DNA of 41,688 nucleotides. Origin: a virus. Shown here one piece after another: positions 16,701 through 23,787 of the stretch (its first letter is position 1; every line of letters starts with the position of its first letter). The notes under the pieces are model-generated. The model saw only the letters and a list, made by a program, of their open reading frames with translations. It had not been told where the DNA came from and did no database searches. The translations under genes and the position numbers were made by a program. The DNA lies in the IMG/VR virus record IMGVR_UViG_3300006920_000089, positions 1 to 41,688 of that record. One strand, given 5' to 3'.

Positions 16701-17487
16701 GGCTGGTCACTGTGATATTACAGACGAGACAACCGAACTGATTGTCATTCCAGCTTATGATTTTGAATCAGTAACTGATATGTATACATGGTCTTCAATA
16801 GACCCAACACTTTGGCCTAATGAGAGTAATATTATTTGTGTTGGTAAAGAGATAATCAAATTCCGTGACGTGTTGGATAATGCCGACGGGACGTATACTT
16901 TGACGCATCTTATACGTGGCGATCGCGGGACTGAAAGCGAGCACGACAAGCACCAAGCGACTGAAGAATTCTTCATAATTAATGAATACTTCAAAGACGA
17001 CGCTCGGGCAGTGACTGACATTGGCTCGCCGCTTGTATATGCTGGTATGACGCCAGATATTCTGTCAGTACGTTATGCAACTGAAGTGACTTTAGAAGGT
17101 CGATCAATGTATCCATGGGCACCGTCGGCTGTGCTACGATCAGACTCTGCTGGTGATACCACTATCACGTGGTCACGTCGTCCACGTATTGGTGGGCAAT
17201 GGCAAGATGGTACTGGCACAGTTCCAACTGTTGAGGATGCTATCGAGTATCAATTATTCTTACTGGCAGCTCCCTATGACGTTGATACATTTGACCCCGG
17301 TGATGCAACCACATACTTGCGCTCTTACACCGAACTAGCCAGTGCAACCGTGACTTACACTGCGGCTGAAAAAGCAACTGATAGTGTAGCTGCACTCGAC
17401 CCGATACATTATGTGGTCTATCAAGTGTCTGGTTACATAGGAAGAGGTTTTCCGGGAACTGGAACATTGAACTATTATGCGGTTTAA
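13738..17487 (+). CDS. Tail-tip / host-specificity protein (GTA gp15, gpJ-like)
   Basis: A 1249-residue central tail-tip protein. The N-terminus is a Gly/Ala-rich hydrophobic segment (1-45) likely to face membrane. It is followed by the tail-tip motif SSSYGKGIPLVYGTMRVTGNMFW (45-75), a Phage-tail_3-like region (about 680-880) and beta-rich C-terminal domains including TLTHLIRGDRGTE (about 1050) and a terminal VYQVSGYIGRGFPG segment typical of this family. Two Lys/Gly-rich loops (about residues 88-110 and 162-178) interrupt the first hub domain. The protein forms the central spike that contacts the cell envelope. TAGGAG precedes the ATG. Confidence 0.87.
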   Translation: MAMMAIGLAGAGGGLGGAGLLRLGIMGASIAGSMMGGGQQEKNSTKLNDLKVSSSSYGKGIPLVYGTMRVTGNMFWATDFEEERTITKKGGKKTKSGDKKKGGKKGQENYEYFANFAMGLCTGEVKEVLKIWADSNLIYDKYGTDEDDVVGPGFSTQENGGSDKKGGKGGKGKGATGGDSGRFRFRFYTGSEEQRKDNFMVSTQGTENVPAFKGLCYLMFEHLSVTDFGNRTPTITAEVSVDTRRGVTANQFQPLEFLNDDTAAGLGIPDLSYPTVQIGTKRFINHRDKELLSYDISPSSIRFFDLNTLEETRRIAKSELKSGQITRFGVTNPIWEWHDAADNGAFLGVSAIGDLIYKVNQGNNSNPIIIYDSKTLYPLVKWGSADNSTGVSLTNMFQPSKVLYYTYPDLLTGTPFWQTVLTNARADIVIFNERYQAVGAVECPFSAIFSGAEALISPVQNPNGFKYLLLTDSSIVDGYSLYSFVDDEVSFYMTGLGVGTDLNPAQSDYDLFYERELRYDLGESTITSVSVFEVTGANCYGIIETVEGPAEEMEGTFAVKLDKESGRFVWRARVSSSSSAVADCEFPPAVSGNIFSFMFADDVYNIDFAQEDVTRFNYPSGAPPQSGFQTYYSLEGGIITNVEGSVYTDLSMLYVDRKQRFPADLHGILYDICERIGFERSQIDVTDVANDEIAGYILESPVEARSVIDQLSDLYFFDVIESDYKIKFVSRQKDVPLVPDWSIVQDKLGVVEEVGGGYEVLKETRLQEIDLPYKVDFTFIDPKNDYETNSTYVSRPKKPVKTANTRNKLDVNIPMAMTVNEAKTFAHRLLYGAWTERVSYDMKLSWEFLALDPTDVIEVTMDDGYVFNTRIAQADFGVNYELDLVGFSYNNGTYSAVKTGAEAGNIITRPKVYSPSVKAIALDIPYAVDGDAESLFKPELYTGMGAYGDGFRGGTVFTQGADNVTKYDDNFIDDLVWGRIAAIVPAHPAGHCDITDETTELIVIPAYDFESVTDMYTWSSIDPTLWPNESNIICVGKEIIKFRDVLDNADGTYTLTHLIRGDRGTESEHDKHQATEEFFIINEYFKDDARAVTDIGSPLVYAGMTPDILSVRYATEVTLEGRSMYPWAPSAVLRSDSAGDTTITWSRRPRIGGQWQDGTGTVPTVEDAIEYQLFLLAAPYDVDTFDPGDATTYLRSYTELASATVTYTAAEKATDSVAALDPIHYVVYQVSGYIGRGFPGTGTLNYYAV

Positions 17488-17509
17488 TTAGAGCCGTAGG
17501 ATAAAAACT

Positions 17510-17538
17510 TTGACTTTGACGCAAAAATACGTCAATAT
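17510..17538 (+). promoter_or_regulatory. Weak candidate promoter upstream of tail fibre genes
   Basis: Two overlapping -35-like boxes, TTGACT (17510-17515) and TTGACG (17516-17521), lie in an AT-rich 74-nt gap. At 17 nt from the first the best -10 is CAATAT (3/6). TAAAAT (17542-17547) is a better -10 but 20 nt from TTGACG. The -35 matches the other late promoters here; the -10 is uncertain. Confidence 0.3.
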
Positions 17539-17561
17539 ACGTAAAATAAATAGGTGATTTT

Positions 17562-18242
17562 ATGGCTTCTGCTGCTCTTGGTATAACATTTATAACGACT
17601 TCGCAGTCGAACAAAGAAACCACTGCGAATGATGCTTTGCAACGTCTTGAAGATGCAACGCAAGAAACTGTGACTGTCGATCTTACAGGATTGACAACGT
17701 ACACATTCACGGCGACCGAATGGAAAGCAAACTGGCTTCTTATCGGTGAGAACAACTCGGCATTGGTAACCTTTACGTTACCAGCCACAAAGCGCATGTT
17801 TGCAATACAGAACAACAGCGCTTACGATTTTGATTTGACCTTCAATGGTTCTACTGTCGTTGAAACAGTCCCACCGGGCGGTATGTGGATAATCTATTCT
17901 ACCGGCACAGCCCTTGAAGTAATGGTTAAGCAACCAAACATTTTGGTAAAAGATGATACTGGCACATCATACACCTATGCGATAGGTGATGAATATGTTC
18001 GCCACAACAATGCGTCAGCTATAAGTGCGACTGTGCCTTTGAACGCAACGGTGCCTTTTCCAATCGGTTACATCATCACTCTTTTTCAAAAAGGTGCAGG
18101 TCAGGTCACGGTAGTCGCAACCGGTGGTGTGACAATAAACACACCTGAAACCCTGTTATTGCGCACACAATATTCAACTGCTTCTCTCGTAAAAGTTGGT
18201 ACGAATGAATGGGACCTTACTGGGGACCTTGAGGCGGTATAG
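17562..18242 (+). CDS. Tail fibre / tip-associated beta protein
   Basis: A 226-residue beta-rich protein. The N-terminal part SQSNKETTANDALQRLEDATQETVTVDL matches a pattern seen at the start of many alphaproteobacterial phage tail proteins (NKE-T-N-AL-RL), probably the attachment segment. A first beta domain follows (about 50-125: NWLLIGENNSALVTFTLP ... GGMWIIYSTGTALEVM). A second has the fibre-tip type pattern FPIGYIITLFQKGAGQVTV, then VTINTPETLLLRTQYSTASLVKVGTNEWDLTGDL. It probably decorates or extends the tail tip and contacts receptors. AGGTG lies before the ATG. Its place after the tail-tip gene supports the role; the exact structure is unknown. Confidence 0.7.
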   Translation: MASAALGITFITTSQSNKETTANDALQRLEDATQETVTVDLTGLTTYTFTATEWKANWLLIGENNSALVTFTLPATKRMFAIQNNSAYDFDLTFNGSTVVETVPPGGMWIIYSTGTALEVMVKQPNILVKDDTGTSYTYAIGDEYVRHNNASAISATVPLNATVPFPIGYIITLFQKGAGQVTVVATGGVTINTPETLLLRTQYSTASLVKVGTNEWDLTGDLEAV

Positions 18243-18251
18243 GGATAAACT

Positions 18252-19835
18252 ATGTCTAAATCTAAAATATCTTTAAAGAATGGTGTTGCTAGTTTTGGTA
18301 TAACTGTTGGCGATCACGTGGGCGGTCGTCTACCTGCGTGGAATATGGTCATAGCATCAGGTGAGACAAGCACCGATTTGTCAAACTTCCCTGTGCGCAT
18401 TGAGCTAGGTCAATTGCCTGACAGTTTTTGGACATTCACAAACGATGGTTTGGACGTCCGTGCGACAGTATCTGGTTCTGAAATCCCAACCGACTTGGTT
18501 GAGATTGATATGGTTAACAAAAGAGGGACACTATGGGTGAAAGTCCCTACGCTGGCGACCGCCACTGACACCACTATTGTTTTATCAGCCGATGGTGTTA
18601 GCACGCGTCCGGCGTCGGGTGCCACTTACGGAATGTATGCCGTTTGGGCCGATTATAAGTGTGTGTATATTCCAAATCAGAGCATTCAGCTAAACAGGTG
18701 TAATGGCAACATTGCGTTTTTGACAGGTTCATTCACTGTAGATGAAGTGTCCGGTGTTACCGGTAGATATGGTCTTCAAGCGTCTGGCTCTAATTTTGTA
18801 AAGAACAACGATGGTTCTGGTAGATTAATGTGGAGTGTGCCAACCATTTCAAACTCGACAGATGGTGCATTCACCATGTTAACAACACTGCTTGAAGATA
18901 CCACATCTCAAGCTGCTGTTATGTTTTTTGGCAAATCTGATAACACCACTTTTATTATGCAGATCATTGACAACGGAAATCAACTTGGTGTGTTTCAGAC
19001 TGACGACAGTTGGACTTATCCATCACAACAAGTCAATCCAATCACGACAGACATGCATATCTATTCCGTGAAGCATAGAGATAGTGGTGCTGGTGGTGAT
19101 CAATATGGTATGATCGATGGTGATTTCTCTAATAGATCACATAACGCGACCCCCACTGATTTGACAGCTACAGGATATAATAGATTTATACCCGGCGGTG
19201 TAATTAACGTTGGGGCTTCATCAAACAATGATGGATACCTTGGTTTTTCTTATATTCGTTACGAGTATATGGAAGACGCATGGCAAGTCGCTGAACATCG
19301 TATGTTGAAAAATCCATACTTTGCAGAGTATGATGGATTGACTACTGTATCTATCGGTTCAAACATTGACGTTTCAGGCGGCACTAGCACTGGCTGGACA
19401 TTAAGTAATATGATATTGGCGGACATTGCAGTCAATCGTATTCCGAACGCTCCTTATGGAAACTATTACTTCGAAGCAACAAATACGATCGAAGGATATG
19501 CCCGTCAGAATATTGACGTATCAGCTTATTCTACAGACATAGATGCAGGTAAATGTTTTATTGAATTTCTTGGTTCTGTTTCTAAAGACTTTGCTGATCT
19601 TGATAGTGCTCAATTGTCTGTCAAGTTCCTCAACGGCGCGGCTTCAGAATTGTGGCGAGGTGGTAGTGGTAACGGTTACCCTGCGGCTGACAACTGGATT
19701 GAATACCTGATAGGCTTACCTGTGCCAGCTAATACACGTACTATTCGTTTGGAAGTCTTAAGTCAGCGTGTTGATGGTACAAACAGTAACAGTGCTGGTG
19801 CATTCGACTTCATTAATTTACTAACTAAGGCTTAA
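18252..19835 (+). CDS. Tail fibre protein, DUF2341-like plus binding module (copy A)
   Basis: A 527-residue paralogue of the next gene. After a short basic N-terminus, residues 33-130 resemble DUF2341 (FPVRIELGQLPDSFW, then EIPTDLVEID and LWVKVPTL). A lectin/LamG-like beta-sandwich region follows (about 130-360, ending SYIRYEYMEDAWQVAEHRML). The C-terminal domain (about 375-527, GWTLSNMILA ... RQNIDVSAYSTDIDAGKCFIE) looks like a galactose-binding/CBM jelly roll. The protein is therefore a likely receptor-binding fibre. It starts 9 nt after the previous stop. Nucleotide identity with copy B is visible around 18593-18625 versus 20212-20244, so the duplication is fairly recent or maintained by recombination. 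Confidence 0.75.
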   Translation: MSKSKISLKNGVASFGITVGDHVGGRLPAWNMVIASGETSTDLSNFPVRIELGQLPDSFWTFTNDGLDVRATVSGSEIPTDLVEIDMVNKRGTLWVKVPTLATATDTTIVLSADGVSTRPASGATYGMYAVWADYKCVYIPNQSIQLNRCNGNIAFLTGSFTVDEVSGVTGRYGLQASGSNFVKNNDGSGRLMWSVPTISNSTDGAFTMLTTLLEDTTSQAAVMFFGKSDNTTFIMQIIDNGNQLGVFQTDDSWTYPSQQVNPITTDMHIYSVKHRDSGAGGDQYGMIDGDFSNRSHNATPTDLTATGYNRFIPGGVINVGASSNNDGYLGFSYIRYEYMEDAWQVAEHRMLKNPYFAEYDGLTTVSIGSNIDVSGGTSTGWTLSNMILADIAVNRIPNAPYGNYYFEATNTIEGYARQNIDVSAYSTDIDAGKCFIEFLGSVSKDFADLDSAQLSVKFLNGAASELWRGGSGNGYPAADNWIEYLIGLPVPANTRTIRLEVLSQRVDGTNSNSAGAFDFINLLTKA

Positions 19836-19838
19836 AAT

Positions 19839-21470
19839 ATGCGTCCTAGAATGACCCTTAGAAACAATGTATCGGCTAGCGCGTTGATTGCGGGTGTCGG
19901 TGGTGGCGGTCCTAGTTATGGGGGTGGTGCTTCTGGTTTTTGGGACCTGATAATCCCTGCCGGCATGACAGATTCTGACCTGACAGACTTTCCTGTGCGC
20001 ATCGAACTCGGGCAGCTTCCTACATCTTTTTGGAACGAGACAAACGCTGGTTTAGACGTCCGCGCTTGGGTTGGTACGACTGAAGGCGCCGGCGGTACAG
20101 AAATACCAACTGATTTAATTTACTTCGACGGAACCAACTTCAACGGTCACATTTGGGTCAAGGTTCCAACTCTTTCTGCAGCGGCGACTACAATCATTAC
20201 TTTGAAGGCTGATGGTGTTAGTACGCGTCCGGCGGCGGGTGATGCCAATGGGCAATATGCTGTTTGGAGTGATTATGAGTGCGTGTATATTCCAGACGGT
20301 AGCACATTTACAAACCGTTGTGATGGTACGACAGGAACAACTTCTGGCACACAAACTGCACAGACCGTCGGTGCAACTACCGCTGATAAAAACCTAGCTG
20401 GTTCAAAATATTCACACGACAACACCGGGGCAGGTAATGTTACATTTTCTGTTGCAGACGTTTCTACCTCTTCAGGTGTATTCTCTTATGGTGTTGCAGG
20501 TACGACGCAAGATACGACGCAAGACGCATTTGGTTCCTATGGACAATCTTCCGGCTTCACAGAACAAGCAACTTTTGTTGTGGATAATGGTGATCAATGT
20601 GGCTTGTTTGATGTTGCAAACAGTTGGGTGTATCCAACAGGAAACAACATTGACCCTGAATCAGACGAATGGATTAGAGGTGTTGTAAAATATAACGGAA
20701 CGACCGAACGTAAGCTTATCGTTTCTGGTGATCAAAGCAATATGGCGGTTGATACAACAATCACCAGCATGTCTGGACAGAGTTTGAATACCTTTGTTGT
20801 GGGAGGCTCTTCTGCATCCCAATATCTAAATGGTGAAATGGGTTATAGCTGGCTTCGTCTTGATTATGTTTCAGACGATTGGGCTACAGCAGAATTCAAC
20901 ATGCTGATGAACCCGCTATTCGCTCGGTATGGCAACCTTGTTAATAGTGGCGCGCTTGGTACAAACGTAAACATGCAGACAGGTGACACGACAGGGTGGA
21001 CACTAAACAACGTCGCTTATGTAACCTGTGAAGATACTGTCTCTGGTTTCTATCAAGGAACCGTACCGTTTTCTAACACCTACTATTTTCAAGGCGGTAC
21101 AACTGGTGTTTCTGGTAACGCTAAACAAACCATCGATGTATCAGGTTATTCCACAGAAATAGACGCCGGGCGAGCTTTCATACAATGGACGTATGCACCT
21201 ATGAAAGATTTTGACGACACCGATAAAGCCAATGCAGAGATATCATTTAAAAACGCTGGTGGTACAGAAATCAGTGCGCATGATGGTGCCCGGCTTAACA
21301 CCGCAGCAGATAATGCTGTTATCAAATACCATTCGGTTCAAATACCACCACTGACAAGAGATATTGAAATACTAATTCGCTTCTCACTTTTGTCTGGCCT
21401 TAATGTGAACTGCGAAATGGCTTCAAAAGACTTTATTGTATATACAACTCCTGACGATTTTATTCCATAG
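19839..21470 (+). CDS. Tail fibre protein, DUF2341-like plus binding module (copy B)
   Basis: A 543-residue paralogue of the preceding gene, 3 nt downstream of it. The N-terminus has a Gly-rich stretch (GVGGGGPSYGGG). The DUF2341-like region has DFPVRIELGQLPTSFW, GTEIPTDLIYFD and HIWVKVPTL, followed by ADGVSTRPAAG and YAVWSDYECVYIP shared with copy A. The middle domain (SYSWLRLDYVSDDWATAEFNML in pattern) and a C-terminal jelly-roll module (NAKQTIDVSGYSTEIDAGRAF) repeat copy A's layout. The middle portion (about residues 155-300) has diverged most, as expected for a receptor-binding surface. AAGG precedes the ATG. It is co-transcribed with copy A and probably assembles in the same fibre or as an alternative tip. 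Confidence 0.75.
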   Translation: MRPRMTLRNNVSASALIAGVGGGGPSYGGGASGFWDLIIPAGMTDSDLTDFPVRIELGQLPTSFWNETNAGLDVRAWVGTTEGAGGTEIPTDLIYFDGTNFNGHIWVKVPTLSAAATTIITLKADGVSTRPAAGDANGQYAVWSDYECVYIPDGSTFTNRCDGTTGTTSGTQTAQTVGATTADKNLAGSKYSHDNTGAGNVTFSVADVSTSSGVFSYGVAGTTQDTTQDAFGSYGQSSGFTEQATFVVDNGDQCGLFDVANSWVYPTGNNIDPESDEWIRGVVKYNGTTERKLIVSGDQSNMAVDTTITSMSGQSLNTFVVGGSSASQYLNGEMGYSWLRLDYVSDDWATAEFNMLMNPLFARYGNLVNSGALGTNVNMQTGDTTGWTLNNVAYVTCEDTVSGFYQGTVPFSNTYYFQGGTTGVSGNAKQTIDVSGYSTEIDAGRAFIQWTYAPMKDFDDTDKANAEISFKNAGGTEISAHDGARLNTAADNAVIKYHSVQIPPLTRDIEILIRFSLLSGLNVNCEMASKDFIVYTTPDDFIP

Positions 21471-21478
21471 GTGAAAAA

Positions 21479-22324
21479 ATGACTTTACAAATTAAAAACC
21501 ACAAGCTCTTAGGTGTTGATTATATCCCTTCACCAAACGTATCTTCAGGTTACATCACGCCAAAGATAATTGTTCAGCATTACACTGCCGGGTGGACTGA
21601 CAAAAGTGCAATCGAGACGTTCAAGAGTAAAGCTTCAAAAGTGTCTGCTCAACTAATTGTAGGACGTGACGGTAAAATCACACAAATGGTACCGTTCAAC
21701 CGCAAAGCGTGGCACGCAGGACCGTCGTCTTATGCTGGATACAAAAATCTCAATAACCATGCAATCGGTATTGAGAATGTAAGCATTGGTTATATTCGCC
21801 TGATTGGTCAGGACAAGTGGTTACATTGGAATGGAACGTCTGAATATTCATCAGCGCAGCTCCGTGAGAGGGGTTATGACCCGGAATACTTCGTTGCACA
21901 GGCTCACCCTCGCGTTGGCTCTGGTATGCTCTATTGGCCTTCTTATACAGAGGCTCAAATCAAAGCAAACGATGAAATTGTCCGGGCATTACAGCACACA
22001 TATGGAATTAAACATATTGTAACACACGAAGAGATTGACACGCGTGGGTGGAAGACTGACCCCGGTCCTGCTTTCCCTATGGAACGTTACAAGCAAATGC
22101 TTAGCGAAGGTGAAATTGACCAAGACGAAAGTTACACCACAAAGGTCACAACAAGATCGCTTAATGTGCGAGGTGGTCCGGGTACAAACTACGCGGTGAT
22201 AGATAAGTTACATCGGGGTGACTGTGTTACTGTGCTTGATCGCCAAGGTGATTGGTTATATATCCTGATTGACTCCGAAAAGGAGGGATGGATACATGGC
22301 TATTACACCCAAAGACCGGAATAA
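21479..22324 (+). CDS. Endolysin: N-acetylmuramoyl-L-alanine amidase with SH3 domain
   Basis: A 281-residue Amidase_2 (AmpD/T7-lysozyme-type) enzyme that cuts the bond between MurNAc and L-Ala in murein. Zinc ligands are predicted at H34 (IIVQHYTAG), H183 (VTHEEIDTRG) and D194 (KTDPGP). The spacing of the last two matches AmpD. The amidase domain covers about residues 1-205. A C-terminal bacterial SH3 domain (about 217-280, TTRSLNVRGGPGTNYAVI ... WLYILI) should bind the cell wall. There is no signal peptide, so a holin is needed, and the next gene overlaps its end by 29 nt. AGGTG precedes the ATG. Confidence 0.94.
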   Translation: MTLQIKNHKLLGVDYIPSPNVSSGYITPKIIVQHYTAGWTDKSAIETFKSKASKVSAQLIVGRDGKITQMVPFNRKAWHAGPSSYAGYKNLNNHAIGIENVSIGYIRLIGQDKWLHWNGTSEYSSAQLRERGYDPEYFVAQAHPRVGSGMLYWPSYTEAQIKANDEIVRALQHTYGIKHIVTHEEIDTRGWKTDPGPAFPMERYKQMLSEGEIDQDESYTTKVTTRSLNVRGGPGTNYAVIDKLHRGDCVTVLDRQGDWLYILIDSEKEGWIHGYYTQRPE

Positions 22325-22694
22325 AGAACCGGATGATTTAAAACCAAATTCACCAAACAGAACTCGCAGATCGATCTTTGTTTTTGGTGGGACGATTCTT
22401 TTCACTGGACTAGCCGCGTACACCACGTTGACTATGGAAGGCAGGTTGCCTGAACTATTCGTACAGGGGGCGCTTGGCATAGTGGAATTAATCGTCATTT
22501 CTTACTTGTTTACGACAACGATCGATAGATCAGAAGTCCTGACAAGAATTGGTAAAGGCGTCGAAAATATGGGCGAGCGAAAGCGGTACAATCCGCGTTA
22601 TGATTATGACAACCCGCAGGATAAACCGTTTCAGGAGCCAGCATACCATCGTCAAGAACAATACTATCAACATGACGAAGACACAAAAGGATAA
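22296..22694 (+). CDS. Probable holin, two TM segments
   Basis: 132 residues from ATG 22296. AGGAGG (22281-22286) lies 9 nt upstream, inside the end of the endolysin gene, so this start is better than the in-frame TTG 22269. The cytoplasmic N-terminus is charged (KDRNKEPDDLKPNSPNRTRR). Two hydrophobic helices follow (SIFVFGGTILFTGLAAYTTL and ELFVQGALGIVELIVISYLF), then a long hydrophilic Tyr/Asp/Gln-rich tail. Position between endolysin and spanins, size and topology fit a class II-like holin that releases the signal-less amidase. The sequence family itself was not recognised, so the function is inferred from context. Confidence 0.7.
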   Translation: MAITPKDRNKEPDDLKPNSPNRTRRSIFVFGGTILFTGLAAYTTLTMEGRLPELFVQGALGIVELIVISYLFTTTIDRSEVLTRIGKGVENMGERKRYNPRYDYDNPQDKPFQEPAYHRQEQYYQHDEDTKG

Positions 22695-22697
22695 GCT

Positions 22698-23066
22698 ATG
22701 TTTGGAATAAGCAAATACTTTCTGATAGGCGCTGGGGTGATCATTTCGATCTTGCTAGGTTTACTGGCGTTTGAAAAATACACATCAGCAAAGCTTGAAA
22801 CAAAGGTTGCAAATTTGGAGAAGGCGGCGATAGCTGATCAGCTAGAGATTTCTTCCTTGGAAGATGAATTGACAGGTGTTCAATTCAAACTCACCTTAGC
22901 TGAAAACGGACGAGAGTTTGCCTTGAAACGAGAAGCCGAAGCTGAAGCTGATCGAGCTGAATATGAAAAACTATTGAAGGATATTTTAGATGCTAAAGAT
23001 GAAGATGATGGTCCTGTTGCCCCTGTTCTTGAGCGTGTTGTTACTGACCGGGTGTCAAACGACTGA
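22698..23066 (+). CDS. Inner-membrane spanin (Rz-like)
   Basis: A 122-residue protein with a single N-terminal transmembrane helix (YFLIGAGVIISILLGLLAF) and a long periplasmic coiled coil rich in Glu/Ala/Leu (residues 30-100). This is the i-spanin architecture. Together with the outer-membrane lipoprotein encoded in an overlapping frame, it would fuse inner and outer membranes in the last step of lysis, which implies a Gram-negative host. AAGGATAA precedes the ATG. Its last 77 nt overlap the o-spanin gene in another frame, an arrangement known from lambda Rz/Rz1 and relatives. Confidence 0.85.
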   Translation: MFGISKYFLIGAGVIISILLGLLAFEKYTSAKLETKVANLEKAAIADQLEISSLEDELTGVQFKLTLAENGREFALKREAEAEADRAEYEKLLKDILDAKDEDDGPVAPVLERVVTDRVSND

Positions 23067-23334
23067 CATTCGAATTATCACACAGCAAGTTGTGATATCG
23101 CCAAAGATCGATGCATCCTTGCTCACCTGTAAGGCTAAGCCAAAAAAGCTGGTAGCTCCTTTTACCCAAAGGGACGTCGCGGTTTATTTGCTGCGCTTGG
23201 AAGCAACTACTGACGATTGTAAGAAAGACCTTGCCGCTGTCAAGAAAGCGCTTCAAGCTTACATTGTTCAGATTGATGCGTTCAACAAAAAGCGCGAAGC
23301 TGAAGCAAAGGCAAAAGCCAAGTCAGCTAGTTGA
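22990..23334 (+). CDS. Outer-membrane lipoprotein spanin (Rz1-like)
   Basis: A 114-residue protein with a lipoprotein signal: MLKMKMMVLLPLFLSVLLLTGC, lipobox LLTG-C22. The mature part (about 93 residues) is helical, with KKDLAAVKKALQAYIVQIDAF and a Lys/Ala tail. The start ATG 22990 is favoured by GAAGGA (22976-22981) 8 nt upstream, inside the i-spanin gene. The protein should be anchored in the outer membrane and bind the i-spanin coiled coil. It overlaps the i-spanin by 77 nt rather than being fully embedded. Its TGA stop lies inside TTGACA, a perfect -35 hexamer. Confidence 0.85.
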   Translation: MLKMKMMVLLPLFLSVLLLTGCQTTDIRIITQQVVISPKIDASLLTCKAKPKKLVAPFTQRDVAVYLLRLEATTDDCKKDLAAVKKALQAYIVQIDAFNKKREAEAKAKAKSAS

Positions 23335-23371
23335 CAATAATCCGAATTTGTGTGAGTGTAAAAAATTACAC
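23331..23371 (+). promoter_or_regulatory. TTGACA box and GTGTAA-N4-TTACAC palindrome
   Basis: TTGACA (23331-23336) overlaps the o-spanin stop codon. At 17-18 nt there is no good -10 (GAGTGT/AGTGTA). A perfect 6-bp inverted repeat, GTGTAA (23356-23361) and TTACAC (23366-23371), covers the place where the -10 would be. It could be a promoter with an overlapping operator, or a hairpin in the leader of the next gene. Confidence 0.4.
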
Positions 23372-23388
23372 AAACGAAAGGAGAATTT

Positions 23389-23778
23389 ATGTCTGACGAC
23401 GCTGATGAAAACCCGACGATAATGCATACGTACTGGACAACTACCTTTATTCCAGAACAAGAAACCCCGGCAAAACTGAAAGACACTATCCAATATTATA
23501 AGACCAAACTTTCTGTTGGTCTTGGTGATTATCTTATAAAAAGTGGGGCTATTGATATCACAATGGTTCCAGCTATCAATGAGGATGGTGTGAGTGGTTA
23601 TGAGGCGTCTGCTATCACTACTGTAATGCATCCAGATTACGTTGAAAGGCAAGACAAGATCGCACACAGTCGTATGAAAGCTTTTGCGGAAGCCTATCAA
23701 TGGCATGACGAGAATTTGCGTGATATGTTCATGCAAATGCTTAAAGATACTGAACCCGACCCAACAATATTGAATTAG
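23389..23778 (+). CDS. Hypothetical protein with possible own promoter
   Basis: A 129-residue acidic protein with a strong ribosome site (AAAGGAG before TTTATG). It has no recognised motif, signal peptide or membrane segment. The patterning suggests an alpha/beta domain: TYWTTTFIPEQETPAKLKDTIQYYKTKL, then GLGDYLIKSGAIDITMVPAINEDG, ending with an acidic helix (DENLRDMFMQMLKDTEPDP). It lies between the lysis cassette and the nucleotide-metabolism gene in a 54-nt gap that holds a palindrome. It is thus placed like a moron, an accessory gene with its own control. The function is unknown. Confidence 0.6.
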   Translation: MSDDADENPTIMHTYWTTTFIPEQETPAKLKDTIQYYKTKLSVGLGDYLIKSGAIDITMVPAINEDGVSGYEASAITTVMHPDYVERQDKIAHSRMKAFAEAYQWHDENLRDMFMQMLKDTEPDPTILN

Positions 23779-23787
23779 GAGACCCGA

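Noticed and set aside
17240-17815. Minus-strand open frame of 191 codons across the gap between two tail genes
   Set aside because: It is antisense to two real genes and their intergenic promoter region, and has no motif or ribosome site.
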